DNA of 9,994 bases from assembly GCA_003647375.1 (NCBI GenBank), contig QMMS01000162.1, positions 1-9,994 of the forward strand, written 5' to 3'. This document shows, piece by piece, positions 6,121 through 9,994 of the stretch (position 1 is the first letter of the stretch; every line of letters begins with the position of its first letter). The notes beneath the pieces are model-generated. The model did no database searches, was not told the DNA's origin, and saw nothing but the letters and a program-made list of their open reading frames with translations. Source of the DNA: Deltaproteobacteria bacterium (lineage in GTDB: Bacteria > Desulfobacterota > Desulfobacteria > Desulfobacterales > B30-G6). The position numbers and the translations under genes are program-made.

Positions 6121-6899
6121 AAAATAAGCGATTTCAAAAAGAGAACCTTCGCAGAGGTATCTATCTTTTGCCGAACATGTTTACATCCATGAACCTGTTC
6201 TGCGGATTTTATGCGATTATTGCCTCCATTGACGGCAAATTCGTTGCTGCCGCCATAGCGATTATCATTGCCGGTGTTTTTGACAACCTCGATGGGAAAA
6301 TTGCCCGGGCTACCGGCACTACGAGCAAATTCGGGATTGAATATGATTCTCTGGCTGATCTGATTTCCTTTGGACTTGCCCCCGGCCTGATGATTTACCT
6401 GTGGGCGTTGAGGCCGTTGGGGAGAATTGGCTGGCTGGCGGCCTTTTTGTTCATGGTATGCGGAGCTCTGCGCCTGGCTCGCTTCAACACCCAGGTTGGA
6501 GCGGTCAGCAGTGATCATTTCATCGGCCTGCCAATACCCGCGGGTGCAGGCATGAATGCCGTTACTGTTCTGATCTTTCATAAATTGAACATTATGGGGA
6601 GTGCCAACGCTATTCTTCTTTTGATCATGCTCTACAGCCTCTCTTTTTTAATGGTCAGCTCCATCAAGTACAACAGTTTCAAAAAGCCGGAACTGTTCAG
6701 GAGGATGAATTTCAATTCGTTGGTAATCGCCATATTGATATTCATCTTTATTGCTTCCCAACCTTCTATCGCTCTGTTTCTTTGCGGGGTCCTTTATGTC
6801 TTGTCCGGGCCTGTTACGATGTTGAAGCGGTATAAGAAAATCAAGCAGAAAGAAACCGGGAATATAAAGGGAAAAGAAAACACATCACATTTGTCGTAA
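6117..6899 (+). CDS. pssA: CDP-diacylglycerol--serine O-phosphatidyltransferase PssA
   Basis: This integral-membrane enzyme joins CDP-diacylglycerol and serine to give phosphatidylserine, the substrate of the Psd encoded just upstream. The complete CDP-alcohol phosphatidyltransferase signature DGx2ARx8Gx3Dx3D is visible from D59: D59-G60, A63-R64, G73, D77 and D81. The start LPNMFTSMNLFCGF, and multiple hydrophobic helices to about residue 240 (including LVIAILIFIFIASQPSIALFLCGVLYVLSG), match the class II multi-membrane-span type. The tail is short and lysine-rich. At 260 residues it is within the family range. The ATG overlaps the psd stop by ATGA and has AGGGA about 8 nt upstream. The intrinsic terminator at 6984-7034 plausibly ends this operon. 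Confidence 0.96.
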   Translation: MKNKRFQKENLRRGIYLLPNMFTSMNLFCGFYAIIASIDGKFVAAAIAIIIAGVFDNLDGKIARATGTTSKFGIEYDSLADLISFGLAPGLMIYLWALRPLGRIGWLAAFLFMVCGALRLARFNTQVGAVSSDHFIGLPIPAGAGMNAVTVLIFHKLNIMGSANAILLLIMLYSLSFLMVSSIKYNSFKKPELFRRMNFNSLVIAILIFIFIASQPSIALFLCGVLYVLSGPVTMLKRYKKIKQKETGNIKGKENTSHLS

Positions 6900-6978
6900 C
6901 AAAATGTGATTTTGAAGCCTATGAGATGACACGTCATCGGAAACCCAACCGTTGAGCCCTTTCTCTCAACTAATTGGG
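6884..6978 (+). other. Run of three hairpins at the pssA 3' end, before the terminator
   Basis: Three inverted repeats follow one another. ATCACATTT (6884-6892) pairs with AAATGTGAT (6902-6910) across the pssA stop codon. GATGAC and GTCATC near 6924-6937 are separated by AC. CCCAA plus GTTGAG (6944-6956) pair with CTCAAC plus TTGGG (6965-6978), with a small internal loop. They lead straight into the terminator hairpin at 6984. They may simply be 3'-end structures of the psd-pssA mRNA. They also have the outline of a structured leader if a transcript for asd starts upstream. I could not match them to a known riboswitch class. Confidence 0.4.
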
Positions 6979-6983
6979 AAAAG

Positions 6984-7034
6984 AATCCAAAAAGGTTTAC
7001 CCGCCGCAAACAGGCGGGTAAACCTTTTTGGATT
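6984..7034. terminator. Strong intrinsic terminator, likely bidirectional
   Basis: A perfect 22-bp stem is formed by 6984-7005 and 7013-7034 around the 7-base loop GCAAACA. The core is GGTTTACCCGCC paired with GGCGGGTAAACC, followed by TTTTT on the plus strand. The five A before the left arm give the same U-run on the minus strand. It lies 85 bp after the pssA stop and 92 bp before the asd ATG. Confidence 0.85.
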
Positions 7035-7125
7035 ATCTCCAATAAAAGGCTAAATTGGATAGTGCGACAATGTCGTGTCTGATAAATTTGTAAAACGAAT
7101 TTATGGTGAACAGGAGGAGTGGAGG

Positions 7126-8148
7126 ATGGGATCCAAGAAGTTTAATGTTGCGCTGGCCGGCGCAACGGGTGCGGTGGGAAACCAAATGATCACCTGCCTG
7201 GAAGAAAGAGACTTTCCGGTCAATAAGATAAAACTGCTGGCATCGAGCCGCTCAAAAGGGCGGGAGCTCACTTTCAGGGATCGACCGGTCAAGGTTGAAG
7301 AAATGACCGAGGATTCATTCAAGGGAATGGATATTGCACTATTTTCGGCGGGGGGTGGCACCAGTGAGCATTTCGCACCCCATGCCGCTAAAGCGGGCTG
7401 TGTCGTAGTGGATAATTCAAGCGCATGGCGCATGGATCCGGATGTCCCCCTGGTGGTACCGGAGGTCAATCCACATGCGATTGCCGGGTATACCAAGAAA
7501 GGGATTATCGCCAACCCCAACTGCTCTACCATTCAAATGGTGGTTGCCCTGAATCCCATCCATCAGAAGTATCGGATAAAGCGGGTGGTGGTTTCAACCT
7601 ATCAGGCGGTGTCCGGAACAGGTATAAAGGCCATGGACGAATTGTCTGACCAGACCCGGGCGATTTTGAGTTTCTCGGAACCGGAGTCAAGTGTCTATCC
7701 ACACCGCATCGCCTTCAACTGTTTGCCGCATATCGATGCTTTCCAGGAAAACGGCTATACCAAAGAAGAGATGAAGATGGTTAACGAAACCCGTAAAATC
7801 ATGGAGGATGACAGTATTCAAGTCACGGCGACAACGGTTCGCGTGCCGGTATTCTACGGGCATTCGGAGGCAGTGAACATTGAGACGGAGGCGCCGGTAT
7901 CGGCAGGTGACGTTAAATCCGTGTTAGCAGAAGCACCGGGTGTTGAGGTGGTGGATGATCCATCACAGAACGTTTACCCCATGCCCATCGCTGCGGCAGG
8001 CCAGGATCTGACTTATGTGGGCAGAATTCGCGACGACTTCTCCATCTCCAACGGGATCAATATGTGGATTGTTGCCGATAATATTCGCAAAGGAGCTGCC
8101 ACCAACACGATCCAGATAGCTGAAATTCTGGCCAAGGACTATTTGTAG
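7126..8148 (+). CDS. asd: Aspartate-semialdehyde dehydrogenase
   Basis: This cytoplasmic NADP-dependent enzyme reduces aspartyl phosphate to aspartate semialdehyde, the branch point to lysine/diaminopimelate, threonine and methionine. At 340 residues the length is typical. The nucleotide-binding turn GATGAVG is at 12-18. The NSSAWRMDPDVPLVVPEVN stretch precedes the active-site IANPNCST with nucleophile Cys133, and the acid/base histidine lies in VPVFYGHSE (His246). The sequence resembles the Gram-positive/archaeal-like and deltaproteobacterial branch more than the E. coli branch, judging by motif spacing. The ATG at 7126 is chosen because AGGAGG (7112-7117) stands 8 nt before it. A GTG at 7075 is in frame but would add 17 non-family residues. 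It follows the terminator and lies 9 bp upstream of greA, so the two are probably cotranscribed. Confidence 0.97.
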   Translation: MGSKKFNVALAGATGAVGNQMITCLEERDFPVNKIKLLASSRSKGRELTFRDRPVKVEEMTEDSFKGMDIALFSAGGGTSEHFAPHAAKAGCVVVDNSSAWRMDPDVPLVVPEVNPHAIAGYTKKGIIANPNCSTIQMVVALNPIHQKYRIKRVVVSTYQAVSGTGIKAMDELSDQTRAILSFSEPESSVYPHRIAFNCLPHIDAFQENGYTKEEMKMVNETRKIMEDDSIQVTATTVRVPVFYGHSEAVNIETEAPVSAGDVKSVLAEAPGVEVVDDPSQNVYPMPIAAAGQDLTYVGRIRDDFSISNGINMWIVADNIRKGAATNTIQIAEILAKDYL

Positions 8149-8157
8149 GGGGCGATC

Positions 8158-8625
8158 ATGGAACGGACACCGATAACAAAGAATGGATACGAAAAACTGA
8201 AGCGCGAGTTGACACACCTCAAGTCTGTTGAAAGACCGCAGAATATCAAAGCCATCGAAGAAGCCCGGGCGCATGGTGACCTCAGCGAAAATGCCGAGTT
8301 TGATGCGGCAAAGGATCGTCAGGCATTCATCGAAGGTCGAATCCAGGAGTTGGGTTACAAATTAGGGACTGCTGATATCATCGAACCGGATAATCTGCCC
8401 AAGGATCGAGCTGTCTTCGGTTGCGGCGTAGTATTGGAAAATGTCGATACCGGAGAGAGTGTCGAATACCAGCTGGTTGGTCCGGACGAATCAAGTATCG
8501 AGGAGGGACGAATTTCAGTCAAATCGCCCCTGGGGCTGGCCATCATCGGCAGAGAAGTCGGTGAAGAAGTGTTGGTTCAGGCGCCGGCAGGAAAACGCAC
8601 GTATGAATTGGTGGAGATACAATAA
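8158..8625 (+). CDS. greA: Transcript cleavage/elongation factor GreA
   Basis: GreA enters the secondary channel of RNA polymerase and stimulates cleavage of backtracked RNA. It has 155 residues, close to E. coli GreA (158). The N-terminal coiled coil spans about 1-75. Its tip carries the catalytic acidic pair D41 and E44 in HGDLSENAEF, at the same numbering as E. coli. The C-terminal FKBP-like domain includes GESVEYQLVGPDES and SPLGLAIIGREVGEEV. The ATG follows a G-rich ribosome site (TAGGGGGCG) overlapping the asd stop region. The 9-bp gap indicates cotranscription with asd. Nothing in the sequence is anomalous. Confidence 0.97.
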   Translation: MERTPITKNGYEKLKRELTHLKSVERPQNIKAIEEARAHGDLSENAEFDAAKDRQAFIEGRIQELGYKLGTADIIEPDNLPKDRAVFGCGVVLENVDTGESVEYQLVGPDESSIEEGRISVKSPLGLAIIGREVGEEVLVQAPAGKRTYELVEIQ

Positions 8626-8627
8626 TA

Positions 8628-8770
8628 AAATTGTTTCACAATTTAAATTAGAAGCACAAAATTCGAAAAGCTAAACAGTTCGACAGGCTCACCGCCTTGA
8701 GCAACGTCGAAAGGCAATCCAAAATGTTTCAAATTCAAATAACCAAAACAGCCCATTATAAGATTCAATA
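8628..8770. repeat. AT-rich repeat carrying an inserted palindrome, greA-rpoZ spacer
   Basis: The 159-bp spacer is AT-rich and of low complexity (AAATTGT-TTC-ACAATTT at 8628-8644, then AAAATTCGAAAAG, and later CAAATTCAAATAACC). In its middle sits a contrasting GC-rich palindrome at 8679-8711: TTCGAC pairs with GTCGAA, and GCTCA with TGAGC, giving a two-part stem. The AT-rich part shares the 10-mer AAATTCGAAA (8659-8668) with the heptamer repeat at the end of ttcA (9928-9937). The palindrome shares TTCGACA-GCT with the repeat before psd. This looks like one dispersed repeat inserted in another; family membership is inference. No clear promoter stands out. Confidence 0.5.
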
Positions 8771-8784
8771 ACAGGAGGTTCACA

Positions 8785-9099
8785 GTGGCACGTATTACGA
8801 TCGAAGACTGTCTGGAAAAAGTACCCAGTCGCTTTCAGCTGGTTCACATGGCAGCCAAAAGAGTGAGACAGATACGGGAGGGTTCCGAATACCTCGTAAG
8901 CTCACCCAAAAACGAGGATATTGTTGTTGCACTTCGTGAAATTGCAGCAGACAAGGTAAGGGCCAGGCCAGCCGAAATAGAAGTAGAAACAGAAGAACTC
9001 AACGAAATACAGGAAGCACCGGAAACACTGGAAGCATCGGAAGCACCGGAAACACTGGAAGTACAGGAAACATCGGAACCAGAAGAAAAAGAAGTGTAA
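8785..9099 (+). CDS. rpoZ: DNA-directed RNA polymerase omega subunit
   Basis: The omega subunit assists folding and assembly of beta-prime and takes part in (p)ppGpp response in some bacteria. The protein has 104 residues. The N-terminal 60 contain the family core: MARITIEDCLEKVPSRFQLV, then MAAKRVRQIREG, and the helix VALREIAADKV. The remaining 40 residues are a glutamate-rich, lysine-poor tail with a tandem nine-residue repeat (EAPETLEAS 77-85, EAPETLEVQ 86-94). Some omega proteins carry variable acidic tails, so this is a lineage-specific extension rather than a different protein. The start is GTG, fixed by AGGAGG (8773-8778) at 6-nt spacing and by alignment to the core. It lies 159 bp after greA, separated by repeats. 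Confidence 0.95.
   Translation: MARITIEDCLEKVPSRFQLVHMAAKRVRQIREGSEYLVSSPKNEDIVVALREIAADKVRARPAEIEVETEELNEIQEAPETLEASEAPETLEVQETSEPEEKEV
9013..9066 (+). repeat. 27-bp tandem duplication inside rpoZ
   Basis: Positions 9013-9039 and 9040-9066 both begin GAAGCACCGGAAACACTG and differ only in their last few bases (GCATCG against GTACAG). They are in frame and encode EAPETLEAS and EAPETLEVQ. The near identity of the DNA points to a recent duplication or slippage. Partial further copies follow (GAAACATCGGAA). Confidence 0.9.
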
Positions 9100-9143
9100 C
9101 CTGTATATTTCACGATACTATTTTCAATTCACTGTGTTAAAAA

Positions 9144-9950
9144 GTGCCGGAGAGTGCATGGAAGCCGTCTGTTTTGCCGAAGCACAGCTACATATATAAA
9201 GCTCTGAACAGGGCTGTTGGCAAGGCGCTGCACCGATACGAGATGATATCGGATGGCGATCGAATCCTGGTAGGGCTTTCCGGCGGGAAAGACAGCCTTT
9301 CACTCATGTGGTTGCTCAACGAACGGCGAACCCGGGTCCCCATCGACTATGAGCTGTTTGCCGTTTATGTGGATCTGGGGTTTCCAGACGGGTTTAGTGA
9401 TGCCTTGCGGGAACATGGTGAGAATTCCGGATACGCTGTTCGGATTGTGCACACGGACTATGGTGTGATCAGTCACGGGCCTGAAAATCGTGAAAATCCC
9501 TGTTTTCTCTGCTCCCGGTTGCGACGGAAACGCTTATTTGAAATCGCGGAAGAGCTGGGATGCAGCAAGGTTGCCCTGGGCCACAATAAAGATGACATCA
9601 TTGAGACGCTGTTCATGAATATGTGCTATGCGGGTGAAATCAGTACCATGCTGCCCTCGCAGTCTTTATTTGGCGGGAGTTTTCATCTGATCAGACCCCT
9701 TGCTTTTGCAGATGAGGACAGCATCAGGCGGTTTGCCGGGGAGCAGGCCTTCCCTGAATTTATCAACCCATGTCCAACAGCAAAAACTTCCAAGCGACTG
9801 GAGATCAAAACTCTTTTAAAACAACTTTACGCCGGCAATAAAAAAATAAAGGGCAATATATTCAGGTCCATGAGCCATGTACGGTCGTCGTATATGTTGA
9901 AACCCGAAACCCGAAACCCGAAACCCGAAATTCGAAATTCGAAATCCTAA
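9144..9950 (+). CDS. ttcA: TtcA-family tRNA 2-thiocytidine synthetase
   Basis: This is a predicted ATP-dependent, iron-sulfur tRNA thiolase acting on C32. The PP-loop SGGKDS is at 46-51. Cysteines C120 and C123 (PCFLC) and C210 (NPCP) match the three cluster ligands known in E. coli TtcA (C122, C125, C213). GHNKDDIIETLFMNM and IRPLAFADEDSIRRFA are family hallmarks. It has 268 residues in this reading. The exact subfamily, and hence substrate, is less certain than the fold. The start is unclear: GTG at 9144 is the first possible codon after an in-frame stop and has no ribosome site, while TTG at 9174 has GGAAG 9 nt upstream. The last 16 residues (253-268) are encoded by a heptanucleotide repeat and are not part of the family. 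Confidence 0.85.
   Translation: MPESAWKPSVLPKHSYIYKALNRAVGKALHRYEMISDGDRILVGLSGGKDSLSLMWLLNERRTRVPIDYELFAVYVDLGFPDGFSDALREHGENSGYAVRIVHTDYGVISHGPENRENPCFLCSRLRRKRLFEIAEELGCSKVALGHNKDDIIETLFMNMCYAGEISTMLPSQSLFGGSFHLIRPLAFADEDSIRRFAGEQAFPEFINPCPTAKTSKRLEIKTLLKQLYAGNKKIKGNIFRSMSHVRSSYMLKPETRNPKPEIRNSKS
9899..9947 (+). repeat. Seven tandem heptanucleotides forming the 3' end of ttcA
   Basis: Seven consecutive 7-mers are present: GAAACCC four times, GAAATTC twice and GAAATCC once, followed immediately by TAA. Because 7 is not a multiple of 3, the translated repeat unit is seven residues (KPETRNP, KPEIRNS) before KS and stop. The same AAATTCGAAA word appears in the spacer before rpoZ, suggesting a dispersed AT-rich repeat family. 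Confidence 0.9.
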
Positions 9951-9981
9951 ACAAGACCTTGGAGATACAAGTTCAAGCACT

Positions 9982-9994
9982 ATGTTTGAATCAT
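9982..9994 (+). other. Possible start of the next gene at the window edge
   Basis: An ATG at 9982 opens a frame MFES that runs off the window. GGAGA at 9961-9965 is rather far upstream (16 nt). MFES-type starts occur in several proteins, including the signal-recognition particle protein Ffh, but four residues cannot identify anything. Confidence 0.15.

Noticed and set aside
7075..7125. Upstream GTG start for asd
   Set aside because: The ATG at 7126 has a perfect AGGAGG and gives the usual family N-terminus.
9899..9947. CRISPR-like repeat array
   Set aside because: The repeats are 7-bp direct tandem units without spacers, and no cas genes are present.

Overview
The window reads as an ordinary chromosomal stretch of a Gram-negative bacterium of moderate GC content. 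It is most likely a deltaproteobacterium (Desulfobacterota, Desulfobacterales-like). That placement is an inference from three things: the mix of genes, the short 'archaeal-type' phosphatidylserine decarboxylase next to pssA, and the style of the intergenic palindromic and heptanucleotide repeats. It was not tested by any search. Ten protein genes can be assigned with fair to high confidence. No rRNA, tRNA, CRISPR array, intact insertion sequence or phage gene was seen.

Layout. Positions 1-226 hold no convincing gene but contain two inverted-repeat structures (7-45 and 85-209). Two genes lie on the minus strand: a YfcE/MJ0936-like metallophosphoesterase (227-952) and a bifunctional prepilin peptidase PilD (1071-1832). 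A 323-bp divergent gap (1833-2155) contains a second inverted-repeat-bounded block (1964-2099). From there everything is on the plus strand: lon (2156-4552) overlapping tsaB (4533-5222); a 226-bp gap with a good sigma-70 promoter match, a perfect hairpin and a composite palindromic repeat; then psd (5449-6120) overlapping pssA (6117-6899). A hairpin-rich spacer follows, ending in a strong intrinsic terminator (6984-7034). After it come asd (7126-8148), greA (8158-8625), rpoZ (8785-9099) and a ttcA-like gene (9144-9950).

How the genes fit together. lon and tsaB are translationally overlapped, joining protein quality control with tRNA t6A37 modification. psd and pssA form a two-gene phosphatidylethanolamine pathway: PssA makes phosphatidylserine and Psd decarboxylates it. 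asd (aspartate-family amino acids and diaminopimelate) sits 9 bp from greA. greA and rpoZ encode two RNA polymerase accessory proteins, and ttcA a tRNA thiolation enzyme. Apart from pilD (type IV pili or type II secretion), these are mainly core housekeeping functions.

The unusual material is between and at the ends of genes. It consists of inverted-repeat-bounded blocks without coding capacity, a promoter that would start transcription almost exactly at a perfect hairpin, a GC-rich palindrome apparently inserted in an AT-rich repeat upstream of rpoZ, a repetitive acidic tail on the omega subunit, and a heptanucleotide repeat that has become the C-terminus of the TtcA-like protein. I do not see a convincing new multi-gene system.
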